Positions 21,778 through 30,487 of a DNA stretch of 54,274 nt are shown piece after piece. Origin of the DNA: Fidelibacterota bacterium (lineage in GTDB: Bacteria > Marinisomatota > Marinisomatia > Marinisomatales > UBA1611); contig PBAR01000001.1 in the NCBI GenBank assembly GCA_002718285.1, forward strand, positions 1 to 54,274, given 5' to 3'. The translations under genes and the position numbers were made by a program. Below the pieces are notes generated by a model, which saw nothing but the letters and a program-made list of their open reading frames with translations, did not search any database and was not told where the DNA came from. Each line of letters begins with the position of its first letter. Position 1 is the stretch's first letter.

Positions 21778-22081
21778 ATATCTCTCTTATATAATTTTTT
21801 ACAAACAAATAAAATAACTAAGGGCAATTATTAAAATTAATATATGAAAATTAATTATCTAAATCTTATTTATTATTTATAATACTGTTAATATGTTTAA
21901 AATTATTATAATAAAAAAAAGAAACTTATATATAATAATTTTTATTACTTAATATTTAAATAACTACTTTATGTGAATAAAAAATATAAATTTGTTGATA
22001 ATTGTTATTTTTCAATAAAATTTTATTTTAACTCATGTTCTCTTCAATTTTTTTAATGTTGTGAAAAAGTTTGTGGAAAAA
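21778..22081. other. 304-bp very AT-rich intergenic gap with DnaA-box-like motifs
   Basis: No gene is visible. The stretch is almost entirely A and T and separates the SurA gene from the TPR lipoprotein (both minus strand). Three one-mismatch DnaA boxes occur in one orientation: TGTGAATAA (21972-21980), TGTTGATAA (21993-22001) and TGTGGAAAA (22072-22080). It probably holds the promoter of the signalling operon; a role as DNA-unwinding element or DnaA-binding site is a hypothesis. Confidence 0.45.
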
Positions 22082-23374
22082 TTAATTTTTTGTTTCTATA
22101 TAAAAATTTTTTCTTGCCTTTTTTATCCAGTCCTGATACCAGTCCATTTTCAATTTGTTTAAAGCCATTTCCTCTATTTCGGGCCAGTGGTCTACTGGGT
22201 TAGGGCGACCTCCTTTTTTAATTCCCTCTAACCATAGTAAATGATATCCTAATGATGAATTGATAGGAGGACTACAAGTGTTCATTTCAATATATTTTAT
22301 TGCCTGTCCTATTTCTGGAACAGGGTAATTTTCAGGATTTATCCAACCCAAGTCGCCTCCAATTTCTTTAGTAGACTCATCAGCTGAGTATTTTTTTACA
22401 TAATTTTTAAAAACATGAATTGAAGAAATAGAATCTTTATATGAAAGAGCCAAATTAAAGGCTCTTTTACTGTCTTCTTCGGTAATTGCAGGCGAAATTA
22501 AAATATGTCTGACGTTTATTTTCTCGCCTTGTTTTTCTAAGGTTTCAATGATGTGAAAACCAAACTCTGTTTCAACAGGTTTGCTTATAATATTATTATC
22601 TAATGTGAATGCAACAGTTTCAAAGTTTTTAACAAGGGAACCTCTTTTTATCCACCCAAGATTTCCTCCATTTTTTTTTGAACCTGGGTCCATAGAGTAT
22701 TTTGATGCCATTTCAGAAAAAGAAGAACCTTTTATTATTTTTGATTTTATATGAACAAGAGTATCAACAGCATCTTTTTTAGCTTTTTCGCTTGGCACAA
22801 TTGAAATTAAAAAATTTCTTATTTTTGCGCCAACTGGAAGAACTGGAAGGCTGTCTTTATATGTTTTGTAAAACCTTATAACCTGTTTTCTATTAACGCT
22901 TATTTTGTTCATTAATTCTTGCTGGTATTTTTCAGAAATAAGCCGATCTTGCATTTCAAACCAAAACTCACGCCTAAAAGACTTTATGCTTTGGCCTAGC
23001 ATTTTTTCAGCCCCGCTTTTCCCCCCTGCTTGGTTTATAAGCATTTCGATTTGTTGATCAAGGGCTTTATTTACATCTTTTTCTTCTACAACAACCGAGT
23101 CTAAGGATGCCATTTCTAAAAGTATTTTTTGATCAATCATAGACTGAAGAACAAAACCCTGTAAAGAAATAAAAGTTTCCGGATTTTCTTTTGGGTTAAC
23201 GTTTTGTTGAATTGCGGCCATGTTTATCATTTGAGCAAGATCACTTTTAAGAATGATGTGTTTTTCAACAACAGCAGCCACCCCGTCAATAAAGCTGGTC
23301 CCGTTTTGAGAAAAAATGAAAGATACAAAAAAAATTAAAATTATTTTTTTATAAAGCTTAATTGTATGTTTCAT
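22082..23374 (-). CDS. SurA-like periplasmic peptidyl-prolyl isomerase/chaperone
   Basis: A 430-residue exported protein. A signal peptide (KIILIFFVSFIFSQ) is followed by a SurA N-terminal chaperone domain (GVAAVVEKHIILKSDL, about 30-165) and two parvulin domains (about 175-285 and 285-395). The first has FSEMASKYSMDPGS, GGNLGWIKRG and FGFHIIE. The second has VRHILISP, YSADES, GGDLGWINPE and LGYHLLWLEG. This matches SurA, which escorts outer-membrane proteins to the Bam machinery. It overlaps by 17 bases the upstream lipoprotein, which looks like a degenerate relative. Confidence 0.9.
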   Translation of the reverse strand: MKHTIKLYKKIILIFFVSFIFSQNGTSFIDGVAAVVEKHIILKSDLAQMINMAAIQQNVNPKENPETFISLQGFVLQSMIDQKILLEMASLDSVVVEEKDVNKALDQQIEMLINQAGGKSGAEKMLGQSIKSFRREFWFEMQDRLISEKYQQELMNKISVNRKQVIRFYKTYKDSLPVLPVGAKIRNFLISIVPSEKAKKDAVDTLVHIKSKIIKGSSFSEMASKYSMDPGSKKNGGNLGWIKRGSLVKNFETVAFTLDNNIISKPVETEFGFHIIETLEKQGEKINVRHILISPAITEEDSKRAFNLALSYKDSISSIHVFKNYVKKYSADESTKEIGGDLGWINPENYPVPEIGQAIKYIEMNTCSPPINSSLGYHLLWLEGIKKGGRPNPVDHWPEIEEMALNKLKMDWYQDWIKKARKNFYIETKN

Positions 23375-24146
23375 TTATAAATATGTTTGATTTTTTTCTG
23401 AGGCTGTCTATAAGAACATTTGTTGAAAGCACTTGCTTTTGTTTTATAATTCTTTGATAAATTTCATCATACGCGTCCTCAAGCCCTATGCGAGAACCTC
23501 TTTTATATTTTTTCAGGACATCTATTATGTGGTAGTTTTCTTTAACTTTAACTGGACCGAAAACACCTGTGTTTTCATTGTTGAAAATAAGATTATCTAG
23601 GTCTTTTATTATCCGACCTTTCTTAACCGTTTTGGTGCTGGCGCCATATAAAGACAACAAATTTTCCATTGTTTCTCCTGCGTTTTTTTTAATTAGTTTT
23701 TTTCGTATGCTTCTAGCCTCGGAAATGTTATCTGTTGTAAAGTGGTGTATGGTTGCTTCATCGGCAAGACGAACAAACTCAGAAACGTTTTCTTCATAGT
23801 AGTTTTTAATTTGATTTTTTGTTATTGATGATAAAGGAGTTGTTTCAGTTTCTAAATAGGTCGACACAACTAACTTTGTGAAAAAAAGAGAGCTCTTGTT
23901 TAACAAAGACTTGTCCTTGTCCATCCCGTTTTTTCTTGCCTCCTGAAAAACAACAGTATTGTTTACCCAGTCGTGTATATATGCTCTAACCTGGTCTTTA
24001 GATCGTTGTCTAGGAGAAAGGTTTTGTTCTAGCTGTTCTGCGGTTAACACAAAATCATTAACGCGGGCCAAAACAGCAGACTCTTCATTTGGCGTTTTTT
24101 TATTACATGAACATATAAACAACAATAGGAACCAAGATGGCTTCAT
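23358..24146 (-). CDS. SurA/PpiC-related lipoprotein with degenerate parvulin domain
   Basis: A 262-residue lipoprotein (MKPSWFLLLFICSC, lipid Cys14, short signal). LARVNDFVLTAEQLEQNL opens a SurA-N-like helical domain. The central and C-terminal parts (DEATIHHFTTDNISEARSIRKKL to VFGPVKVKENYHIIDVLKKY) align with a parvulin fold, but the usual GG-LG signature is missing, so it is probably chaperone-like and non-catalytic. It sits between mfd and surA. An ancillary PpiC-like lipoprotein next to surA suggests joint work in outer-membrane or type IX secretion biogenesis; that is inference. Confidence 0.8.
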   Translation of the reverse strand: MKPSWFLLLFICSCNKKTPNEESAVLARVNDFVLTAEQLEQNLSPRQRSKDQVRAYIHDWVNNTVVFQEARKNGMDKDKSLLNKSSLFFTKLVVSTYLETETTPLSSITKNQIKNYYEENVSEFVRLADEATIHHFTTDNISEARSIRKKLIKKNAGETMENLLSLYGASTKTVKKGRIIKDLDNLIFNNENTGVFGPVKVKENYHIIDVLKKYKRGSRIGLEDAYDEIYQRIIKQKQVLSTNVLIDSLRKKSNIFINETYN

Positions 24147-24172
24147 TGGCGGAAGTTAATTGTCATAATTAA

Positions 24173-27100
24173 TTAAAACAATTTAGAAAAATTTTTAATA
24201 ACAAACATTCCAGAACCGAAACCACGATATTCAAGCAGAACAATTAAGTTTTCTTTTTTTGTTTTGCTAAAGGAAAATTTAAAACTTTTTTTGGACCCCC
24301 ATTCTATGACAGCTGAAATCAAAACATCAAGAGACTTGTATGGTTTTATATCATCAAACTCGAAGTGTGCTCTATTTTCGCTAATAAAAACCTTACAGAC
24401 AGATGTGTTTTTAAAGAAAACCCTAATTAAAGCTAAATCAATTAGATTTTGTATTTCTTTTGGAAAGCCCCCAAACCTGTCAAATAATTCTTCTTCAATT
24501 TTTTCTATTCCAGAAACACTTGTTGCTGTTGAAAGACGATCGTAAAACCCAAGTCTTTGTGCTGGTGGCTTTATATAATGTTCTGGTATAAGGGCGTCTC
24601 GCCCTAAAACAACTTCGGGAAACTTTAATTTCCTTTTTCTGTTTATGCTGGAATCAAGCTCATCTCTCAAAATATCACAGTATAATTCAAAACCGACGGA
24701 ACTTATGTGCCCACTCTGCTTGTAACCAAAAAGAGATCCCGCGCCTCTGATTTCAAGATCTTTTATTGAAATATCATACCCTGCCCCCAGGGACGTATAT
24801 TGCTCTATCGTTTTGAGCCGTTGAAAAGCCTGGCTTTCTAATTTTTTTGGGGGAACGGTAAGCAGGCAGTGGGCTTGGCGCTCTCCTCTGCCAACTCTTC
24901 CTCGCATTTGATATAACTGAGAAAGCCCAAAGTTTTGAGCGTTGTTTATTATAATGCAATTAGCATTAGAAACGTCAAGCCCTGATTCAATTATTGTTGT
25001 ACAAACGAGAATGTCAATTCCTCCTTCAAAAAAAGACAAAACCCTTTTTTCTAGGCTCAAATCAGGCATTTGTCCATGAATATACTCTACAGAAACACAA
25101 GGAAAAGATTTAGAGATGGACTTTGCAACAAATGGAAGCGAGCCAATGTCGTTGTGAACAAAATATGTTTGTCCTCCGCGTTTTAACTCCCTTTCAATAT
25201 ATTTATTTATTAGGGCCCAGTTAAAAAACCGAACTTCCGTCATAATAGGTTTTCTTGAAACAGGAGGGGTTTGTATTCGGCTAATTGTTCTTAAACCAAC
25301 AGATGATTGCTGAAGGGTTCTGGGTATTGGGGTAGCGGAAAGAGTGATAACGTCTAAGTGTGTTTTTAGTTTGCGAATTTTTTCTTTATGTTTTACTCCA
25401 AACTTGTGTTCTTCATCAACAATTAACAGGCCTAAAGAAGAAAGAACCACGTCTGGGGAAAGCAGGCGGTGGGTTCCTATCAACAAATCAACTAACCCGC
25501 CCGCACACTTTTTTATTATTTTTATTTGTTCTTTTTTTGTTTTAAACCTTGAAAGCAGCTCAATACGAACGCCAAGGCTGCCCAGCCTTTCTTTACAGGT
25601 TATATAGTGCTGGTCTGCCAATATGGTTGTAGGACAAAGAAAAACTGATGCTTTTTTTGAAATAGCAGCCCTCATTATTGCTCGAAGAGCGACCTCGGTT
25701 TTACCAAACCCCACATCCCCGCAAACCAACCTGTCCATTGGGTGGGGTTTTAGCATGTCCTCTAAAACTGCGTTTATGGCTGCTTTTTGATCCGGTGTTT
25801 CTTTGAAAGCAAAAGAAGAAACCAAAGCCCCCTCTAATTCTTCGTCCGTTAAATAATTAAACGGCCTAAGGTTTTGTTTTTTTGCATAAATATTAATTAA
25901 TTCTTTTGCAACAGCCTGGGCCGCTTTCCTGGTTTTAGTGAGCTCCTGATCCCACTTTTTTGAACCAAGCGAAGAAACAACAGGGGCGCTTGATGTTCCG
26001 ATATATTTATGTATTAAGTCTAGGTTTTCAACGGAAACAAAAACAAAAGAATTGTTTTTATATTCAATTTTTATTGATTCACGAGAACCAGAAGAAATGC
26101 TTTCTTTTACTAACCCGCGAAAAACCCCAATGCCAAATTTTTTGTGAACCAGAAAATCTCCACCGATAAGCTCTGAAAGGTTTCGGGTTGTAAAAACCTG
26201 TGTGTCCTGTTGGTTTTCGGTTTTCCATTTTTCTACATATTTTTTTTCTTTTAGAATATCTCCTATAGAAACGACCAAAAAACAGAAGGCCTTTGAATAA
26301 AACCCTTTGTTAATGTTTAACTTTGTCTTTATTGTGGGCGCAATAAGAGACGTTTTTAAAACTTTGTATCTGTTTTTTGGATCGCTTAAAAAAACACGGC
26401 AATTAGAATTGTTTTTTATTTGTTTATATACACTGTCAAGCCGTTCAGCCCTTGTTATGCCATCAATAAAAAGAGTTGATATTTTTATGTCTTTTGTTTT
26501 GCCAGATGTTTTTTGAGGAGAAAGTTTATATTTTTTGTTTTTTATAGAAAGATTAACAACAAACCCGCCTGAAGCGTGCTCCATAAGACCAATATTATCA
26601 TGCCCTTGAGAGACAGAAGGCGCCCCATAAATAGATATTCTATTAATTGGGGTAGATGAAGTTTGGGTTGTGGGGTTAAAATATGTCAGCCGATCTGGGG
26701 TGTTAAAATTAAAAGAGCACCTTATGGGAAAATCAAAATGGGGCGGATATATATCTAATACATCCCCCGCTGTGCGAAATGTTCCAGGGTCGTACACAGA
26801 GTCCACCTTTTTATATCCAAAGGAAATAAGTTTTTTTATAACTTTCTTAAGTTTGTTTTTTTCATTTACTTTTAAAAATATTTTTTCTGTGCTTATTTTG
26901 TTTTTATTAGGTATGTTTTTTTCCTTGAACCCAGTTTTAGTGGTTATATATATTGGGTTTTTTCTCTGTGGTGTAAAAAACACCTCCTGCCTATATCTTT
27001 CCCTTGAAGAAAGAAACCCAGGAACAATATAGTCGGTGTTTTTTTCAGGAAAAAAAAAGGTGGGCGCGCCTCCGGCAGACAAGATGTCCTGGTATAGCGA

Positions 27101-27286
27101 ATAAGATTCGTCATATGTTTTTAAACACGCAATTATAGACGTGTTCTTTATTAGTCTATATTCCAACAAGAAAACACAAACGGACTCCTGGCTAAGGCCA
27201 GATAAAGCATCTCCCCCAGAAACCGAGGTAATTAGTTTTTTAGGAAAAACGGTTTTTTCAACAGGGGCGGTTTCACGTGAAACCAT
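24173..27286 (-). CDS. mfd: Transcription-repair coupling factor Mfd
   Basis: A 1037-residue Mfd, slightly short of the usual 1100-1150. UvrB-like N-terminal modules come first. The RNA-polymerase interaction domain starts near GDFLVHKKFGIGVFRGL. The RecG-like translocase has Walker A CGDVGFGKTEVALRA, motif Ib CPTTILADQHY, DEEHKFGV (usually DEEQ) and TLSATPIPRTLQ, then STTIIESGLDVSNANCIIIN-like motifs. A TRCF C-terminal domain follows (YDRLS...EELFDRFGGFPKE). It displaces stalled polymerase and recruits UvrA. Codons 2-6 (VSRET) are spelled by a parS-like palindrome at 27269-27284. It overlaps mnmG by one base. Confidence 0.96.
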   Translation of the reverse strand: MVSRETAPVEKTVFPKKLITSVSGGDALSGLSQESVCVFLLEYRLIKNTSIIACLKTYDESYSLYQDILSAGGAPTFFFPEKNTDYIVPGFLSSRERYRQEVFFTPQRKNPIYITTKTGFKEKNIPNKNKISTEKIFLKVNEKNKLKKVIKKLISFGYKKVDSVYDPGTFRTAGDVLDIYPPHFDFPIRCSFNFNTPDRLTYFNPTTQTSSTPINRISIYGAPSVSQGHDNIGLMEHASGGFVVNLSIKNKKYKLSPQKTSGKTKDIKISTLFIDGITRAERLDSVYKQIKNNSNCRVFLSDPKNRYKVLKTSLIAPTIKTKLNINKGFYSKAFCFLVVSIGDILKEKKYVEKWKTENQQDTQVFTTRNLSELIGGDFLVHKKFGIGVFRGLVKESISSGSRESIKIEYKNNSFVFVSVENLDLIHKYIGTSSAPVVSSLGSKKWDQELTKTRKAAQAVAKELINIYAKKQNLRPFNYLTDEELEGALVSSFAFKETPDQKAAINAVLEDMLKPHPMDRLVCGDVGFGKTEVALRAIMRAAISKKASVFLCPTTILADQHYITCKERLGSLGVRIELLSRFKTKKEQIKIIKKCAGGLVDLLIGTHRLLSPDVVLSSLGLLIVDEEHKFGVKHKEKIRKLKTHLDVITLSATPIPRTLQQSSVGLRTISRIQTPPVSRKPIMTEVRFFNWALINKYIERELKRGGQTYFVHNDIGSLPFVAKSISKSFPCVSVEYIHGQMPDLSLEKRVLSFFEGGIDILVCTTIIESGLDVSNANCIIINNAQNFGLSQLYQMRGRVGRGERQAHCLLTVPPKKLESQAFQRLKTIEQYTSLGAGYDISIKDLEIRGAGSLFGYKQSGHISSVGFELYCDILRDELDSSINRKRKLKFPEVVLGRDALIPEHYIKPPAQRLGFYDRLSTATSVSGIEKIEEELFDRFGGFPKEIQNLIDLALIRVFFKNTSVCKVFISENRAHFEFDDIKPYKSLDVLISAVIEWGSKKSFKFSFSKTKKENLIVLLEYRGFGSGMFVIKNFSKLF
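27269..27284. other. parS-like centromere site inside the start of mfd
   Basis: GGTTTCACGTGAAACC is a perfect 16-bp palindrome. Its 14-bp core GTTTCACGTGAAAC is identical to the core of the conserved bacterial parS consensus (TGTTTCACGTGAAACA), bound by ParB. It lies about 5.2 kb from the predicted origin, where parS sites normally cluster. Confidence 0.85.
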
Positions 27287-29148
27287 TAAAAGCGCCCGAT
27301 GTTAACCATCACAATAGATATGTCCGTCGAAGACAGCCCTGAAATTCTCATAGCCTGCCCTATGTTTTCTGGCCTTACAAAAGAAAGCTTTTCTTTAGCC
27401 TCTGAAGAAAGACCCAATATAGATTCGTACCTTATTCTTTGAGGAATTCTCATGTTCTCATTTTTTTTTAAAGCCGATATTTGTCTGCTATGTCTTTTTA
27501 TATATCCCTCATATTTTATCTCAGATTCAACATCTTCGAAAATTTCATTAAGGGCCCATCCGGGCACGTTCTTGTTTTGGAACCGGTTTTTTAAAAAGCG
27601 CTTTGGAAGATCCCAAATTGAAACATCTGCCCTTTTTAAATAAGTTGACGCAGGCTGCTTTTGTTTTATTTTTGGCTTCTTAGCGCTTACATCTCCAGGG
27701 CTGATTGATTCTTTGATTAATAGACGAATCTGGTTTTTTATATTTAGTCTTTGTTTTGCGGCTCCCCTTTCGTTTGTTGATAAAAGGTTGAAGCGGTCGC
27801 TTGTTTTAAAGAGTCGCTCTTCTGAATTGGAATAACGCAGTAAAAGTCGAAACTCGGCCCGAGATGTAAACATTCGGTAAGGCTCAAAGGCATCTTTTGT
27901 TATTAGGTCATCAATCATAACTCCTATATAGGCCGCGTTTCTAGGTAGTACAAGATAATCAAGTTCTTTTATGTAAGACGTGGCGTTAATTCCCGATATA
28001 AGCCCTTGGGCTGCGGCTTCTTCATACCCCGATGTTCCATTTATTTGTCCTGCAAAAAACAAACCAGATATGTTTTTTGATTCCAGCGTTGATTTTAATT
28101 GGGCGGGGTGAAAAAAATCATATTCTATTGCATATCCCGGCCTTAAAAAATCACATCTTTTTAGAGCGGGAATAGCCCTGATGGATTTTAATTGAGCAGA
28201 TTCCGGCAGGCTCGTCGAAAAGCCGTTAATATAAATTTGGTCTGATCCCACCCACTCCGGTTCTAAGAACAGGGTATGAGATTTTTGGTGTGAGAACCTG
28301 TGTATTTTATCTTCAATTGACGGGCAGTATCTGGGCCCGACACCTGTTATTTCCCCTGAAAACATAGGAGAAGACGACATATTTTCTTTTATTATTTCAT
28401 GACTCTCATTTGTTGTTGTTACCGTGTGACAAGGAATGTTTGGGGGGTTGAAATTTTTAGAGCTGTATGAAAAAGGAACCGGGGACGAGTCACCAAAAGC
28501 CTCCTTTGTTTTTTTCCAGTCAATTGTGTTTTTGTTTATTCTGGGAGGGGTTCCTGTTTTTAGGCGACCGCTTTTAAACCCAAGACTGACAAGGGATTCG
28601 GTAAGGCCCACGGAAGGGTTCTCTCCCATTCTGCCGGCAGCAACCTTTCGGTTTCCAATATGGACCACTCCGGATAAAAAGGTTCCGCACGTAATAATTA
28701 TAGATCTACAAAGAATCTTTTCACCGGTTCGCAAAACTGCTCCTTGAATTTTATACTTATCAACAACAAGGCTTACAACTTCTCCAGCTATTGTTTTTAC
28801 TGATGCCTTATTTATAGCACTCGTGGCAAGATGTTCATATTTTCTTTTATCAACCTGGGCTCGAGGAGACCAAACGCTCCGCCCCTTTTTCTTGTTTAAC
28901 ATTTTAAACTGGATTCCTGATTTATCAGAAAACTTACCCATGACGCCTCCAAGAGAATCTATTTCTCTTACAATCTGCCCCTTTGCCAACCCTCCGATTG
29001 CAGGATTGCAAGACATTCGTCCTATGGCCGCCGTATCAATTGTAACAAGAAGAACCCGAAGACCAAGTTTTGCAGAAATTAAAGATGCCTCTATTCCGGC
29101 ATGTCCGCCACCAGCAACAAGAACATCAAAGGTGTGTTTTTGTTTCAC
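27286..29148 (-). CDS. mnmG: tRNA uridine-5-carboxymethylaminomethyl modification enzyme MnmG (GidA)
   Basis: A 620-residue FAD protein of normal length. The dinucleotide-binding motif VAGGGHAGIEAS is at the N-terminus, followed by NPAIGGLAKGQIVREIDSLGG. Further family motifs are LKTGTPPRI, YCPSIEDK, EPEWVGSDQIYINGFSTSLP, FFAGQINGTSGYEEAAAQG and FTSRAEFRLLLRYSN. With MnmE it installs cmnm5U at the wobble base of certain tRNAs. The start codon is GTG (29148-29146) and lies within a parS-like palindrome. In many bacteria mnmG is followed by rsmG-parA-parB; here mfd follows with a TAATG overlap. Confidence 0.97.
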   Translation of the reverse strand: MKQKHTFDVLVAGGGHAGIEASLISAKLGLRVLLVTIDTAAIGRMSCNPAIGGLAKGQIVREIDSLGGVMGKFSDKSGIQFKMLNKKKGRSVWSPRAQVDKRKYEHLATSAINKASVKTIAGEVVSLVVDKYKIQGAVLRTGEKILCRSIIITCGTFLSGVVHIGNRKVAAGRMGENPSVGLTESLVSLGFKSGRLKTGTPPRINKNTIDWKKTKEAFGDSSPVPFSYSSKNFNPPNIPCHTVTTTNESHEIIKENMSSSPMFSGEITGVGPRYCPSIEDKIHRFSHQKSHTLFLEPEWVGSDQIYINGFSTSLPESAQLKSIRAIPALKRCDFLRPGYAIEYDFFHPAQLKSTLESKNISGLFFAGQINGTSGYEEAAAQGLISGINATSYIKELDYLVLPRNAAYIGVMIDDLITKDAFEPYRMFTSRAEFRLLLRYSNSEERLFKTSDRFNLLSTNERGAAKQRLNIKNQIRLLIKESISPGDVSAKKPKIKQKQPASTYLKRADVSIWDLPKRFLKNRFQNKNVPGWALNEIFEDVESEIKYEGYIKRHSRQISALKKNENMRIPQRIRYESILGLSSEAKEKLSFVRPENIGQAMRISGLSSTDISIVMVNIGRF

Positions 29149-29156
29149 GTGAAACC
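29141..29156. other. parS-like centromere site over the mnmG start codon
   Basis: TGTTTCACGTGAAACC matches the parS consensus TGTTTCACGTGAAACA at 15 of 16 positions. It lies about 3.4 kb from the predicted origin. The GTG initiator of mnmG is part of it, so ParB binding could affect mnmG expression. A second near-identical site is at 27269. Confidence 0.88.
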
Positions 29157-30485
29157 CTACTTACCAACACAGAAGTTATTAAAAACATGGTTTAATATTT
29201 TATCAGTTGTTGTTTTTCCAAAGAGAATGTCAAGGTGTCCAAGGGCGTCGCGAAGTTCCAAAGAAACAAGTTCATAGGCTATTACAGGATGATTAAGAAG
29301 GGCTAGGGATGAAGAAAGGCCGTCGGAACATTTTTTAATGCAGTTGGCCTGTCTTTTGTTGGTAATGACGCTATTTTCTGATGGTTCGGAGCCACATAAA
29401 AGAGAGCTTGATATAGAATCCAAAAGAGCCGGTATACCCGCCCCGGTTTTAGCTGAAACCATAACAGCTTTATTTTCTTTGTTATCAAAAGGACCCACAT
29501 TATTAATATCAATTTTGTTTAACACCTGCAGTTCTTGTTCTCTATGTTCAATATTATCAACAACATCATGAATTCTTAGTACCAGGTCAGAGTTTTTCAC
29601 TATATTGTGGGAGCGACGTATTCCTTCTTGCTCAACATCGTCTAATGCGTTTCTGTCTCCAGCGGTGTCAACAAGGCGAACGGGAACAGCGTTAATTAAA
29701 ATATCCTGCTCTATGTAGTCTCTGGTTGTACCAGGCTTATGGTTTGTTATTGATCTGTTTTTCCCAACCAAATAATTGAACAAGGTTGATTTTCCCACAT
29801 TGGGTTTGCCAGCAATAGACACAGTTGCCCCTGAAAACAAATATTTGTTTTTGTTGAATTCATCAAAAATTTTTGTACAGTAAGATATGGCATTAGTAAT
29901 TGTTTTTATTATAAATAGGCTGTTTTTAGTGTCCTCGTCACCCTCTGATACATCAAGCTCATATTCACAATAAGATATAGATGTTAGAATATCATTATAT
30001 AGCACATTTAGCTTAGAAGAAACTTCTCCAGACATTGCCTTAGCATAAATTTTGGCTGATTTTGACGACTTTGATGAAATAAGCAGGGAAACAGATTCTG
30101 CCTGCGATAAATCCATTTTTCCGTTTAGAAAAGCTCTTTTTGTAAACTCTCCCGGCTCAGCTAATCTTATTGAAAAACTCAAAAAAACATCTAAAATGCC
30201 ACTTAAAACAATAGGACTTCCGTGACATGAAACCTCTACAACATTTTCTCCTGTATATGAATTTGGGCCCAGGTAAAAGACGGCCAAGCATGAGTCTATT
30301 TTTTCATCTTTGTTATTATAAATAAAACAAAGAACAGATTTCCTTGGTAAAAAATCTTTTTTTTGTTTTTTTGTTGCTAGCAAAAGAGAGCCAAGCGCTT
30401 TTTCTCCACTAATTCTTAATACTGAAATTCCTCCTTCTCCCGGAGGGGTTGCTGCGGCTATTATAGTATCTTCAACCGGGGACAA
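29157..30485 (-). CDS. mnmE: tRNA modification GTPase MnmE (TrmE)
   Basis: A 442-residue MnmE. The N-terminal formyl-THF-binding domain has DTIIAAATPPGEGGISVLRISG and GEFTKRAFLNGKMDLSQAE. The central G domain has P-loop GKPNVGKSTLFN, PGTTRD, DTAGDR and NKID. The C-terminal helix ends FCVGK, with the conserved Cys of the FC(I/V)GK motif. The start is a TTG at 30485, two bases after the yidC stop, with no nearby in-frame ATG. It acts as a dimer with MnmG, encoded 8 bases downstream. Confidence 0.97.
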   Translation of the reverse strand: MSPVEDTIIAAATPPGEGGISVLRISGEKALGSLLLATKKQKKDFLPRKSVLCFIYNNKDEKIDSCLAVFYLGPNSYTGENVVEVSCHGSPIVLSGILDVFLSFSIRLAEPGEFTKRAFLNGKMDLSQAESVSLLISSKSSKSAKIYAKAMSGEVSSKLNVLYNDILTSISYCEYELDVSEGDEDTKNSLFIIKTITNAISYCTKIFDEFNKNKYLFSGATVSIAGKPNVGKSTLFNYLVGKNRSITNHKPGTTRDYIEQDILINAVPVRLVDTAGDRNALDDVEQEGIRRSHNIVKNSDLVLRIHDVVDNIEHREQELQVLNKIDINNVGPFDNKENKAVMVSAKTGAGIPALLDSISSSLLCGSEPSENSVITNKRQANCIKKCSDGLSSSLALLNHPVIAYELVSLELRDALGHLDILFGKTTTDKILNHVFNNFCVGK

Positions 30486-30487
30486 AA

